Assembly: GCA_036506275.1 (NCBI GenBank) | Contig: DASXSB010000005.1 | Location: 1 to 21,243 of the forward strand | Direction: 5' to 3' | DNA length: 21,243 nucleotides | Source of the DNA: DASXSB01 sp036506275 | GTDB taxonomy: Bacteria > Methylomirabilota > Methylomirabilia > Rokubacteriales > CSP1-6 | Part shown: piece after piece, positions 7,245 to 17,199 of the stretch | How positions within the stretch are numbered: the first letter of the stretch is position 1 | Layout of the letters: each line of letters opens with the position of its first letter | Notes under the pieces: model-generated | Told to the model about the DNA's origin: nothing | Databases searched by the model: none | The model's input: only the letters and a program-made list of their open reading frames with translations | Position numbers and translations under genes: made by a program

Positions 7245-9763
7245 ACAAGGCGGACTTCGCCGTCGTCGGCCAGCCGCTGCCGAAGATCGACGCGTGGGCG
7301 AAGGTGACGGGGGAGACCAAGTACGCCGACGATCTCGTCCTGCCGCGCATGGCCTACGGCAAGCTCCTTCGCAGCCCCCACCCGCATGCGCGCATCACCG
7401 GGATCGACACCGCCCGCGCGCGCGCGCTCCCCGGCGTGTACGCGGTGATCACGGGCGCCGATCTGCCGCCGGTGAAGTTCGGCATCCTCCCCGTGTCGCA
7501 GGACGAGGAAGGCCTGTGCACGGAAAAGGTCCGGATGGTGGGCGACGCGGTGGCGGCGGTGGCGGCCGTGGACGAGGAGACGGCCGAGCGTGCGTGCGAG
7601 CTGATCGAGGTCGGCTACGAACCGCTGCCCGCGCTCATGTCGATCGAGGACTCGCTCGCCCACCCCGAGGTGCGGATCCACGAATACGGCGACGGTCCCA
7701 ACGTCCACAAGAACGTCGCCCTCCAGTTCGGTGACGTCGAGGACGCCTTCGCACGCGCCCACCTCGTGCGGGAGGATGTCTTCTACTTCGAGGGCAACAC
7801 GCATCTTCCGATGGAGCAGCACGCGGCCGTCGCCCACCACGGCCCCGACGGCAAGCTCACGCTGTGGTCGTCGACGCAGACTCCGCACTACGTGCATCGC
7901 TTGCTCGGCAAGATCCTCGACATGCCGACCGCCCACATCCGCGTCATCGCGGCCCCGGTCGGCGGCGGCTTCGGAGGGAAGCTGGATCCGTTCGCGCACG
8001 AGATCGCCGCCTGCAAGCTCTCCCAGGTCACCGGACGCCCCGTCAAGATCACGCTCACGCGGGAGGAGGTCTTCTACGTCCACCGCGGCCGGCATCCCGT
8101 GCTCATGTGGATCAAGACGGGATTCACGCGGGACGGCGACATCACGGGATGCCATCTGCGTACGTGGCTCGACGGGGGCGCCTACGGCTCGTACGGGGTT
8201 GCGTCCACGTTCTACACGGGCGTCATCAACCCGGTCACGTACAAGATGCCCATCTACAAGTTCGAGGGGGCGCGCATCTTCACGAACAAGCCGCCGTGCG
8301 GTCCCAAGCGCGGGCATGGCACGCCGCAGCCGCGCTTTGCGCTCGAATGCCAGCTCGACAAGGCCGCCGAGCAGCTCGGCCTCGATCCCGCCGACCTCCG
8401 CCGGCGCATCGTGGCCGAGCCGTTCACGAAGACCGCCAACCACCTCACGGTGACCACGATCGGCCTCGCGGAGTGCATCGACAAGGTGGTGGAGGCGTCG
8501 GGCTGGCGCGAGAAGCGGCGGGCTCTGCGCGCGCGCCCGCGGACCGGCACGAAAAAGACGGGCCTCGGGATCGCGTGCTCGGCGTACCTCACGGGCGCCG
8601 GCACCGCGATCTACTGGAACAGCATGCCGCACTCCGGTGTGATCATTCGCGCCGACCGTGGCGGCGGCGTGGCCGTGCTGTGCGGCGCCACCGACATCGG
8701 GCAGGGATCGGACTCGATCCTCGCCTATCTTCCCGCCGAGGTCCTCGGCATCGATCCCCGCGACGTGCGCGTGCATCCCGCCGATACGGACCTGACCCCC
8801 GTCGATCTCGGCTCGTACTCGTCGCGGGTGACGCTCATGTGCGGGATGGCGGTCATCCAGGCCGCGCAGCGTCTGCGGACCGTCATCTTCAAGGCGGTGG
8901 CGGAGAAGCTCGACGTGGAGCCATCGGCGCTGGTCGCCCGCGATCGCAAGGTCGGCGTCGCCGACGACTGGGACAAGGCGCTGCCGTTCGCGCGGGCGGT
9001 AGAACTGGCGGAGGCGATGCACGGCGTGCTCGCGTTCGCGGGATCGTACGCGCCGCCGAAGCGGGCCGGGAAGTACAAGGGCGGCGGCGTGGGCCCGTCG
9101 CCGTGCTACTCCTACTCGGCGTGCGTGGTCGAGCTGACCGTCGACGAGGAGACGGCGGAGATCGACCTGCGCGACGTCTGGATCGCGCACGACGTGGGGC
9201 GCGCGCTCAACCCGCTGCTCGTGGAAGGCCAGGTGGAGGGGTCCGTCTACATGGGCATCGGCGAGGCGCTCATGGAAGAGCAAGTCTTCCGCAAGGGTCT
9301 GCACAAGGCGCCGTCGATGCTCGAGTACAAGAGCCCGACGACGCTGGAGACGCCCAACATCCACACCATGATCGTGGAAACCGACGACCCCGAGGGCCCG
9401 TTCGGCGCCAAGGAAGCAGGACAGGGCCCATTGCTTCCCGTCATTCCCGCCATCGCCAATGCCGTCCACGCCGCCGTGGGCGTCCGCATCGACGAGGTGC
9501 CGATCACGCCCGACAAGATCCTGCGCGCCCTCGACCTCAAACGACGCGGCAAGCCCGCGCGTATCGGGCCCGACAAGCTTCCGCTCTTCACGTTCAAGGA
9601 TGCGCTGATGGTGGAGTCGGCGTTCGGGCTTCCCGCCGAGGCCATCGCGGTGCGGCCCTTCGCGGACGCGGAGACGGTGACAGAGCCGCCCGCCTCGACG
9701 TCGCCGGCCGCTTCCCGCGCCCCTGCCTCGCCCGCGCCTGACATCGGGGCCCGTCCGACATGA
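7241..9763 (+). CDS. hcrA: 4-hydroxybenzoyl-CoA reductase, alpha (molybdopterin) subunit, with C-terminal extension
   Basis: The catalytic Mo-pterin subunit that removes the para-hydroxyl of 4-hydroxybenzoyl-CoA as water to form benzoyl-CoA. From the ATG at 7241 (MNKADFAVVGQPLPKIDAWA) it is 840 residues. The xanthine-oxidase fold is seen from KVTGETKYADDL (21-32). The Mo-cofactor loop is GGGFGGK (241-247), CGPKRGHGTPQPRF is at 353-366 and DIGQGSDS at 485-492. The family's catalytic glutamate is in FGAKEAG (Glu725), nearly the same position I recall for Thauera HcrA (Glu726). The Thauera protein ends near residue 769. Here about 70 more residues follow, finishing in a Pro/Ala/Ser-rich tail. 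The stop overlaps the hcrB start (ATGA). The longer frame back to 6881 is hcrC DNA read in another frame and is not part of this gene. Confidence 0.88.
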   Translation: MNKADFAVVGQPLPKIDAWAKVTGETKYADDLVLPRMAYGKLLRSPHPHARITGIDTARARALPGVYAVITGADLPPVKFGILPVSQDEEGLCTEKVRMVGDAVAAVAAVDEETAERACELIEVGYEPLPALMSIEDSLAHPEVRIHEYGDGPNVHKNVALQFGDVEDAFARAHLVREDVFYFEGNTHLPMEQHAAVAHHGPDGKLTLWSSTQTPHYVHRLLGKILDMPTAHIRVIAAPVGGGFGGKLDPFAHEIAACKLSQVTGRPVKITLTREEVFYVHRGRHPVLMWIKTGFTRDGDITGCHLRTWLDGGAYGSYGVASTFYTGVINPVTYKMPIYKFEGARIFTNKPPCGPKRGHGTPQPRFALECQLDKAAEQLGLDPADLRRRIVAEPFTKTANHLTVTTIGLAECIDKVVEASGWREKRRALRARPRTGTKKTGLGIACSAYLTGAGTAIYWNSMPHSGVIIRADRGGGVAVLCGATDIGQGSDSILAYLPAEVLGIDPRDVRVHPADTDLTPVDLGSYSSRVTLMCGMAVIQAAQRLRTVIFKAVAEKLDVEPSALVARDRKVGVADDWDKALPFARAVELAEAMHGVLAFAGSYAPPKRAGKYKGGGVGPSPCYSYSACVVELTVDEETAEIDLRDVWIAHDVGRALNPLLVEGQVEGSVYMGIGEALMEEQVFRKGLHKAPSMLEYKSPTTLETPNIHTMIVETDDPEGPFGAKEAGQGPLLPVIPAIANAVHAAVGVRIDEVPITPDKILRALDLKRRGKPARIGPDKLPLFTFKDALMVESAFGLPAEAIAVRPFADAETVTEPPASTSPAASRAPASPAPDIGARPT

Positions 9764-10764
9764 TGCGGCTGCCGCCGTTCACGTATCTGGCCCCGCGCAC
9801 GGTCGGCGACGCCCTCAAGTACCTGGGCGACGCCGGGCCGGAGGCGATGCTGGTCGCGGGCGGCACCGATCTCTATCCGAACATGAAGCGCCGTCAGTTC
9901 GAGCCGAAGACATTGGTCGGCCTGCGCGGCGTGCGCGAGCTTCGCGGCGTACGCGGCAGCGAGCGTCATGGCGTCACGCTCGGATCGGGCACCACGCTCT
10001 CGACGGTCGCCGGTCACCCGACGGTGGCGCAGCACTACTCCGCACTCGCCACCGCCGCCGGCCTCGTGTCTTCGCCCCAGCTCCGGAACATGGGCACCAT
10101 CGGGGGTAACGTATGCGTGGACACGCGGTGCAACTACTATAACCAGACCTACGCATGGCGTAAGGCCATCGGGTTCTGCATGAAGAAGGACGGCGACATC
10201 TGCCTCGTCGCGCCGGGGAGCCCGCGCTGCTGGGCGGTCTCTTCCTCCGACACCGCGCCCGTTCTGTGGAGCCTGGGCGCGCACGTGCGGCTGGCCGGTC
10301 CTCAGGGTGAGCGCACGCTGCCGGTGGCGGCACTCTATCGTGACGACGGCATCGCGTATCTCGCCAAGAGGGCGGACGAGATCGTGACCGACATCGTGCT
10401 TCCTCCCGCCGACGGCTGGCGATCGACCTACGTGAAGCTGCGCCGGCGCGGCTCGTTCGACTTCCCCGTGCTGGGCGTGGCGGTGGCGGCGCGCCTCGAG
10501 GGTGACGTCGTCCGCGAGGCGCGGATCGTGCTCGGCGCGGTGGCGTCGCAACCGCGGGAGGCGCCGGCGGCCGCGGACGCGCTCCGCGGCGAGCGGCTCA
10601 CCGGTGACGTCATCGCGCGCGCCGCCGATCTCGCCGCGCGGCCGTCGAAGCCGCTCGACAACACTGATTTCTCGCATCCCTACCGGAAGAACGTGACCCG
10701 CGCCTTCGTGGCGCGCGCGCTGCGACGGCTGGCGGGCCTGCCCGACGACGAGGCGCGCGCGTGA
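9760..10764 (+). CDS. hcrB: 4-hydroxybenzoyl-CoA reductase, beta (FAD, extra [4Fe-4S]) subunit
   Basis: The FAD-binding subunit, 334 residues. The CO-dehydrogenase flavoprotein motifs AGGTDLYPNMK (33-43) and TIGGNV (113-118) bind the flavin. The decisive feature is the inserted loop with Cys124, Cys140, Cys148 and Cys157. Its spacing (16, 8, 9) equals that of the four ligands of the additional [4Fe-4S] cluster described for the Thauera aromatica enzyme (122, 138, 146, 155 as I recall). That cluster is a hallmark of 4-hydroxybenzoyl-CoA reductases and is absent from ordinary CO or xanthine dehydrogenases. Start and stop overlap neighbours (ATGA with hcrA, GTGA with the regulator), so stoichiometric translation is likely. 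Confidence 0.92.
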   Translation: MMRLPPFTYLAPRTVGDALKYLGDAGPEAMLVAGGTDLYPNMKRRQFEPKTLVGLRGVRELRGVRGSERHGVTLGSGTTLSTVAGHPTVAQHYSALATAAGLVSSPQLRNMGTIGGNVCVDTRCNYYNQTYAWRKAIGFCMKKDGDICLVAPGSPRCWAVSSSDTAPVLWSLGAHVRLAGPQGERTLPVAALYRDDGIAYLAKRADEIVTDIVLPPADGWRSTYVKLRRRGSFDFPVLGVAVAARLEGDVVREARIVLGAVASQPREAPAAADALRGERLTGDVIARAADLAARPSKPLDNTDFSHPYRKNVTRAFVARALRRLAGLPDDEARA

Positions 10765-11309
10765 GCACCCTCGGCGCGCGCATCCGGGCCTTGCGGGTGG
10801 AGCGCCAGCTCCAGCAGCGACAGCTCGCGGAGAAGGCCGAGCTGACGCCGAGCATGGTCTCCCAGATCGAGTCGGGCCGGCTCACGCCGTCCCTGCACAC
10901 GCTCGGCAAGATCGCGGGCGCGTTCGGGCTGCCGATCGCCACTCTCTTCGACGGCCAGCCCGCGGGGAGCATCCTGGTGACGCGCAAGAAGGACTATCCG
11001 GTGGTGTCCTTCGACGGCACGCCGGAACGGTGGGCCATCCTCGGCGCCGGGCTCTTCCAGGGCAAGATCCGCGCGGTCGTCTCCACGCTCGACAAGCGCG
11101 CGCAGGGTGTGAGCACGGACAAGGTCGTCATCAAGCCCGGGCAGATGAAGCTGTTCTACGTGATCGAAGGCAAGGTGGCGTTGCACTACAACGGCGACCG
11201 CCACGTGCTGGAGGCGGGCGACAGCGCCCTCCTCGACGGCGGCACGCCGCACCGGTGGGAGAATCTCGGCAACCGGACGGCGAAAGCTCTGTGGGTGATC
11301 CTCGGGTGA
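10761..11309 (+). CDS. XRE-family transcriptional regulator with C-terminal cupin domain
   Basis: A 182-residue regulator. The N-terminal helix-turn-helix of the lambda-repressor/XRE type covers residues 5-63 (LAEKAELTPSMVSQIESGRL is its core). The C-terminal half (about 113-182) is a cupin_2 beta-barrel with KPGQMKLFYVIEGKV, EAGDSALLDGGTPHRW and a final strand ALWVILG. This HTH-plus-cupin layout senses a small effector, perhaps a CoA ester or aromatic acid here. Its GTG start overlaps the hcrB stop (GTGA) and its stop overlaps the next ATG (TGATG). It sits inside the operon it probably autoregulates. It is not BoxR/BzdR, which carries a shikimate-kinase-like domain and is about 300 residues. 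Confidence 0.9.
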   Translation: MSTLGARIRALRVERQLQQRQLAEKAELTPSMVSQIESGRLTPSLHTLGKIAGAFGLPIATLFDGQPAGSILVTRKKDYPVVSFDGTPERWAILGAGLFQGKIRAVVSTLDKRAQGVSTDKVVIKPGQMKLFYVIEGKVALHYNGDRHVLEAGDSALLDGGTPHRWENLGNRTAKALWVILG

Positions 11310-11366
11310 TGCAAAGCGCCGACGCCCTACGAGACGCGCAAGAACCACGAGACGCACGAGGACGAC

Positions 11367-11374
<8 letters not shown>
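11309..11374 (+). CDS. Possible 21-codon coupling ORF between the regulator and boxC
   Basis: ATG at 11309 overlaps the regulator stop in a TGATG junction. The frame stays open for 21 codons (MQSADALRDAQEPRDARGRH plus D) and stops 8 bases inside boxC. It contains the 9-base direct repeat ACGAGACGC at 11329-11337 and 11347-11355, which gives a repeated Arg-Asp. Such a mini-ORF would carry ribosomes across the gap to the poorly spaced boxC ribosome site. It may equally be chance, since a 57-base GC-rich gap easily stays open. Confidence 0.25.
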
Positions 11375-13036
<1,662 letters not shown>

Positions 13037-13037
<1 letters not shown>

Positions 13038-14455
13038 TGGCCCGCAGTGATTACCTGGAGCGGATCCCGAACAACGTGAACCTCGCCGAGAACCGCCGCC
13101 TCCAGCGCGCGCTCGAGGACTGGCAGCCGAAGTTCCTCGAGTGGTGGCAGGACATGGGGCCGCACGGCTACCAGGCGAACGACGTCTACCTGCGCACCGC
13201 CATCAGCGTGGACGCGCAGGGCTGGGCGCAGTTCGGGTACGTGAAGATGCCGGACTACCGCTGGGGCATCTTCCTCGCCGAGCCGGAGCCCAATCGAACG
13301 ATCGCCTTCGGTGACCACAAGGGAGCTCCCGCCTGGCAGGAGGTCCCGGGGGAGTATCGCGGCGTCCTCCGGCGGCTCATCGTGACCCAGGGCGACACCG
13401 AGCCCGCCTCCGTCGAGCAGCAGCGCCATCTCGGCCGCACGTCTCCCTCGCTCTACGATCTCCGCAATCTCTTCCAGGTGAACGTCGAGGAGGGACGGCA
13501 CCTGTGGGCGATGGTGTACCTCCTCGACGCCTATTTCGGCCGCGACGGCCGCGAGGAGTCGGAAGCCCTGTTGCAGCGGCGCTCCGGGGACCGGGACAAG
13601 CCGCGCATCCTCGGTGCGTTCAACGAGCGCACCCCCGACTGGCTGTCCTACTTCATGTTCACGTACTTCACGGATCGCGACGGCAAGTATCAGCTCGCGA
13701 GCCTCGCCGAGAGCGGCTTGGATCCGCTCTCGCGCACCTGCCGCTTCATGCTCACGGAAGAGGCGCACCACATGTTCGTGGGCGAGACGGGCGTGGGGCG
13801 CATCGTCCAGCGGACGTGCGAGGTGATGCGCGAGGAGAAGACGGACGACGTCCGCCGCTTCGGCGTCATCGATCTTCCCACCCTCCAGAAGTACCTCAAC
13901 TTCCACTACTCGGTGTCGCTCGATCTCTTCGGCTCCGAGGTCTCCACCAACGCCGCCAACTTCTACACGATGGGCCTGAAGGGCCGCTTCGAGGAGACGA
14001 AGAAGGACGACGATCATCGGCTGAAGGACGCCACCTACAGCGTGACGGGGCCCGACGGCGACCGCATCGCGACGCGCGAGGAGCCGGCGTTGCCCTCGCT
14101 CAACGAACGCCTGCGCGATGACTACATCGCGGACTGCGCGCGCGGGGTGGCGCGCTGGAACCAGGTCATCAAGCGCCACGGCGTCGACTTCGAGCTGACG
14201 CTTCCGCATCGCGGCTTCCATCGCGCCATCGGCGCCTTCGCGGAGACGAAGGTCTCGCCGGACGGCCGGCTCCTCAGCGAGGCGGAGTGGAGCGCGGGAC
14301 GCCGGAACTGGTTGCCCGCCACGGAGGACGAGACGTACGTGCAGAGCCTCATGCAACCGGTGGTGGAGCGCGGGAAGTTCGCGAACTGGATCGCGCCGCC
14401 CCCGCGCGGCATCAACGGTCAACCCATGGACTTCGAGTACGTCCGCCTCGCCTGA
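13037..14455 (+). CDS. boxB: Benzoyl-CoA 2,3-epoxidase (diiron), BoxB
   Basis: The oxygenase of aerobic benzoyl-CoA catabolism. It inserts one O2 atom to form 2,3-epoxybenzoyl-CoA, with electrons from BoxA. The start is ATG 13037, preceded by GAAGGAGAG (13024-13032), and gives 472 residues beginning MARSDYLERIPNNVNL. The diiron ligands expected from the Azoarcus evansii enzyme, shifted by two, are all visible: Glu122 (TE in GDTEPAS), Glu152 and His155 (VEEGRHLW), Asp213 (FTDRDGKY), and Glu242 and His245 (EEAHHMF). The earlier frame back to 12347 is boxC DNA in another frame. BoxA, its NADPH-dependent reductase, is not in the window and must be elsewhere or replaced. Confidence 0.95.
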
Positions 14456-14475
14456 GAGCGGAAAGGAGAGCCGCC

Positions 14476-14961
14476 GTGCCGAAGATCATCAGGCCCAAGG
14501 AAATGGGGGCACCGCTCGGAATGTATTCGCATGGCATGGCCGCCCCCGCCGGCGAGATCGTGGTCGTGGCGGGCCAGGTGGGGGCGACGCCGGACGGCCA
14601 GCTCGCGGGCGAGGACGTGGGTGCCCAGACGAAGCAGGCGCTCGCGAACGTTCGCGCGGTGCTGGAGGCGGCGGGGTGTTCGCTGCGCGACGTGATCCGG
14701 CTCCAGACGTTTCTGACCCGCGCCGACGACATCCCGGCCTTCATGAAGGCGCGGGGGGAGGTGTTCCCGGATTACTTCCCGGAGCGAGCGTATCCTCCGA
14801 ACACGCTCCTAATCGTGAGCGGACTCGTGCGCCCGGAGCTCCGTGTGGAGATCGAGGCGATGGCGGTGAAGCCGGCGCGGCGGGCGGCGGCGCCTCCGAA
14901 GAAGGCCGCCGCCCGGAACCGCGCGCGACGCGGATCGAGCGCGAACGCCCGACGCCGCTAG
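14476..14961 (+). CDS. Rid-family (YjgF/UK114-like) protein with basic tail
   Basis: A small trimer-forming Rid-domain protein of 161 residues. The GTG at 14476 lies 5 bases after AAAGGAGAG (14462-14470), and upstream sequence in the frame belongs to boxB. The domain runs to about residue 132: AGEIVVVAGQVG, TKQALANVRAVLEAAG, VIRLQTFLTRADDIPAF and VEIEAMAV are typical. The position of the arginine that binds the carboxylate in imine-deaminating RidA (P-A-R-T) is here YPPNT, so Asn109 replaces it. The final 30 residues are Ala/Arg/Lys-rich. Sitting 20 bases after boxB, it is probably the last gene of the hcr-box transcript. Its role could be ligand or reactive-intermediate handling, not classical imine hydrolysis. 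Confidence 0.87.
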   Translation: MPKIIRPKEMGAPLGMYSHGMAAPAGEIVVVAGQVGATPDGQLAGEDVGAQTKQALANVRAVLEAAGCSLRDVIRLQTFLTRADDIPAFMKARGEVFPDYFPERAYPPNTLLIVSGLVRPELRVEIEAMAVKPARRAAAPPKKAAARNRARRGSSANARRR

Positions 14962-15107
14962 GATCGGGCCGGAGTGGAGTCCGGCAACGGCTCCGACTCC
15001 GGGAAGGGCCGGTTCGGGGGGCTGGCCGGACGCTCCACCTTGATCGGCTCGGCGGGCGGCGTCGGCTCCTCGGGGACCGGCCGCGGGGGCTTCGTAGCGT
15101 CGCGCAT
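14958..15107 (-). CDS. Small proline-rich ORF coupled to the secreted Ser/Pro-rich protein
   Basis: A 49-codon ORF starting MRDATKPPRPVPEEPTPPAE, with about a third Pro and many charged residues. Its ATG overlaps the TGA of the gene before it (TGATG on the minus strand), which is the main support. Its stop codon overlaps the last bases of the convergent Rid gene by 4 bases. There is no signal peptide or membrane segment and no recognisable family. Pro-rich composition can arise by chance in GC-rich DNA, so confidence is limited. Confidence 0.4.
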   Translation of the reverse strand: MRDATKPPRPVPEEPTPPAEPIKVERPASPPNRPFPESEPLPDSTPARS

Positions 15108-15574
15108 CAGACCCGAGGCCTGGTGTCCACGTCGATGCGGGTCGTATCGGCGTTCCGGGTCATGGCGACGATCGCAAGAATGACAACGAGCAGCAGCGCC
15201 GCGCCGATCAGGACAGCCGCCGTCGGGCTGAGCCCGAAGATCGTCGTGCGCTCTACTGCCGTCGAGCGCGGCAGCGCCGAGCCGCCATCGCTCTTGGAGG
15301 TATCGGGGACCACCGTGGTGGTCGAGCTCGAAGACGAGGAACCGGTCGCGCCCGGACTTGCGGGGCTCGACGGGCTCGACGCCTGGCTGCTCGATTCGGC
15401 CTTGGAGTCCGAGGCCTTGGGCGGCGTCGAGGTGTCGGTTTTGTCCGCCGGGGCGGGAGCCGCGGGCTTCGGGTCCGGCGTCGCCGACGGCGCGCTGCCC
15501 TGCTGGGCGGACACGCCGGCCACGGTCCCCATCAGGAACAGGACACTCAACAGCACGATGAAAAGACGATTCAT
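15107..15574 (-). CDS. Secreted or membrane-anchored Ser/Pro/Ala-rich protein of unknown function
   Basis: A 155-residue protein with clear architecture but no known family. Residues 1-23 form a signal peptide (MNRLFIVLLSVLFLMGTVAG, likely cut after VSA). Residues 24-105 are low-complexity Pro/Ala/Ser/Thr/Lys, including a run of Ser near 79-84. Residues 117-138 are a transmembrane helix (AAVLIGAALLLVVILAIVAM), and a short polar tail ends at 155. This is the layout of a surface stalk or a short envelope spacer anchored at its C-terminus. The ATG at 15574 has a strong site, AGGAGG, 6 bases before it. It is divergent from the CoA-ligase gene and coupled to a tiny downstream ORF. Confidence 0.72.
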   Translation of the reverse strand: MNRLFIVLLSVLFLMGTVAGVSAQQGSAPSATPDPKPAAPAPADKTDTSTPPKASDSKAESSSQASSPSSPASPGATGSSSSSSTTTVVPDTSKSDGGSALPRSTAVERTTIFGLSPTAAVLIGAALLLVVILAIVAMTRNADTTRIDVDTRPRV

Positions 15575-15580
15575 GTCACA

Positions 15581-15586
15581 CCTCCT
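15581..15586 (-). promoter_or_regulatory. Strong Shine-Dalgarno of the Ser/Pro-rich protein gene
   Basis: AGGAGG on the minus strand (plus CCTCCT) lies 6 bases before the ATG at 15574. It confirms that this low-complexity frame is translated on the minus strand rather than the overlapping plus-strand frames. Confidence 0.65.
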
Positions 15587-15646
15587 CGCGGCACCGGAGG
15601 AGCAAGGCCGATGCCGTCAGGGCGTTGTTGCCCAAGGAGCCCGTGG

Positions 15647-17197
15647 ATGAACGCTTCTCCTTTTGTGCCCAGGGACTTCAACGTCGCCACGTGGTTCGTG
15701 GACCGCAACGTCACGGAAGGACGCGCCAAGGCCACCGCCTTCGTCTGCGAGGACCGCGTCCTCACGTACGGCGACGTCCAGGAGCTGACGAATCGGACGG
15801 GAAATGCGCTGCGCGAGCTCGGGGTGGAGATGGAGGACCGGGTGCTCTTGCTGTGCCTGGACGCGCCCGAGTTCCTCGCGACGTTCTGGGGCGCCATCAA
15901 GATCGGCGCGGTGCCGATTCCGGTGAACACGTTGCTGCGCGCGGCTGACTACCTCTATTTCCTGAACGATAGCCGCGCGCGGGTGGCGGTCGTGTCGGCC
16001 GCGCTCCTGCCCGAGCTGGCGCCCGTGGTCGCGCAGGCGCCGTATCTACGGCACGTGCTGGTGGCGGGAGGAAGCGCGGGCGCTCATCTCTCGTGGGAGC
16101 AGCAGATCGCGAAGGCGTCGGCGACGCTCGCGCCCGCGCCGACGTCCCGCGACGACACCGCGTTCTGGCTCTACTCGTCCGGGTCGACCGGCTTTCCGAA
16201 AGGCGCCGTCCATCTCCACCATGACATGGTCGTCTGCTGCGAGACGTACGCGCGCCAGGTTCTCGGCATCCGACCCAGCGATCGTGCCTTCTCGGCGGCG
16301 AAGCTGTTCTTTGCGTACGGGCTCGGTAACGCCGGCTACTTTCCGATGAGCGTGGGCGCGCAAAGCGTCCTCTATCCTCATCGCCCCACGCCGGAAGCGA
16401 TGTTCGAGGTGATCACCCGACATCGGCCCACGCTCTTCTTCGGCGTGCCCACGCTCTACGCGAGCATGCTGGCCGTGAAGGAGGCCGAGCGCCGCTTCGA
16501 CCTCTCGTCGCTGCGCCTCTGCGTGTCGGCGGGAGAGGCCCTCCCGTCGGAGCTCTACACGAGGTGGCGCGACCGCTTCGGCATCGAGATCGTGGACGGG
16601 ATCGGCACCACCGAGATCCTCCACATCTTTCTCTCCAACCGTCCCGGCGCCGTCCGCCCCGGCTCTTCGGGGATGGTCGTGCCCGGCTACGAGGCGATCA
16701 TCGTGGACGACGCGGGGGTGCCGGTGGCGCCCGGCGAGATCGGCAACCTGCGCGTCAAAGGCGACTCCACGATGGCGTACTACTGGAACCAGCACGACAA
16801 GACCAAGGAGACGCTCTTCGGCGCCTGGGTGCATACCGGCGACAAGTACTACCAGGACCCCGACGGCTACTTCTGGTACTGCGGTCGCTCCGACGACATG
16901 CTCAAGGTCGGCGGGATCTGGGTGTCGCCGGTGGAGGTGGAAGCGACGCTCGTGCGCCACGCGGCCGTCCTGGAAGCGGCGGTCGTCGGCCACGAGGACA
17001 CGGATCGCCTCGTGAAGCCGAAGGCGTTCGTTGTCCTCAAAGAGCCGGTGGCGGACACGGCGGGTCTGGCCGAGGAGCTGAAGGCCTTCGTGAAGGACAA
17101 GATCGCCGTGTACAAGTATCCGCGCTGGATCGAGTTCGTGAGCGAGCTGCCGAAGACCGCCACCGGCAAGATCCAGCGCTTCAAGCTGCGCGCCTGA
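15647..17197 (+). CDS. bclA: Benzoate-CoA ligase family (benzoate or 4-hydroxybenzoate-CoA ligase)
   Basis: An ATP-dependent, AMP-forming ligase that activates an aromatic acid with CoA in the cytoplasm, the entry step for HcrABC and Box. The start is ATG 15647, with AAGGAG (15634-15639) 7 bases before it; a frame extension to 15611 is less likely. The protein has 516 residues, the family's size. Motifs are the P-loop YSSGSTGFPKG (176-186), the aromatic-pocket segment KLFFAYGLGNAGYFPM (219-234), GIGTTEILHIFLSN (318-331), HTGDK (396-400), GRSDDMLKVGG (413-423) and the adenylation lysine in PKTATGKIQR (Lys508). GTTEILHIFLSN is characteristic of benzoate-CoA ligases. Benzoate and 4-hydroxybenzoate specificity cannot be separated by eye; the gene symbol is given for the family. 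Confidence 0.88.
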   Translation: MNASPFVPRDFNVATWFVDRNVTEGRAKATAFVCEDRVLTYGDVQELTNRTGNALRELGVEMEDRVLLLCLDAPEFLATFWGAIKIGAVPIPVNTLLRAADYLYFLNDSRARVAVVSAALLPELAPVVAQAPYLRHVLVAGGSAGAHLSWEQQIAKASATLAPAPTSRDDTAFWLYSSGSTGFPKGAVHLHHDMVVCCETYARQVLGIRPSDRAFSAAKLFFAYGLGNAGYFPMSVGAQSVLYPHRPTPEAMFEVITRHRPTLFFGVPTLYASMLAVKEAERRFDLSSLRLCVSAGEALPSELYTRWRDRFGIEIVDGIGTTEILHIFLSNRPGAVRPGSSGMVVPGYEAIIVDDAGVPVAPGEIGNLRVKGDSTMAYYWNQHDKTKETLFGAWVHTGDKYYQDPDGYFWYCGRSDDMLKVGGIWVSPVEVEATLVRHAAVLEAAVVGHEDTDRLVKPKAFVVLKEPVADTAGLAEELKAFVKDKIAVYKYPRWIEFVSELPKTATGKIQRFKLRA

Positions 17198-17199
17198 AC

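Noticed and set aside
7163..9469. 768-codon open frame on the minus strand, antisense to hcrA
   Set aside because: It mirrors codon bias of hcrA; the translation is His/Arg/Asp-rich without motifs, while the plus strand encodes an intact family protein.
16564..17199. Long N-terminal extension of the PaaK-like ligase
   Set aside because: It lies entirely inside the benzoate-CoA ligase gene in another frame and is Arg/Gly-rich; the family start fits GTG 17200.
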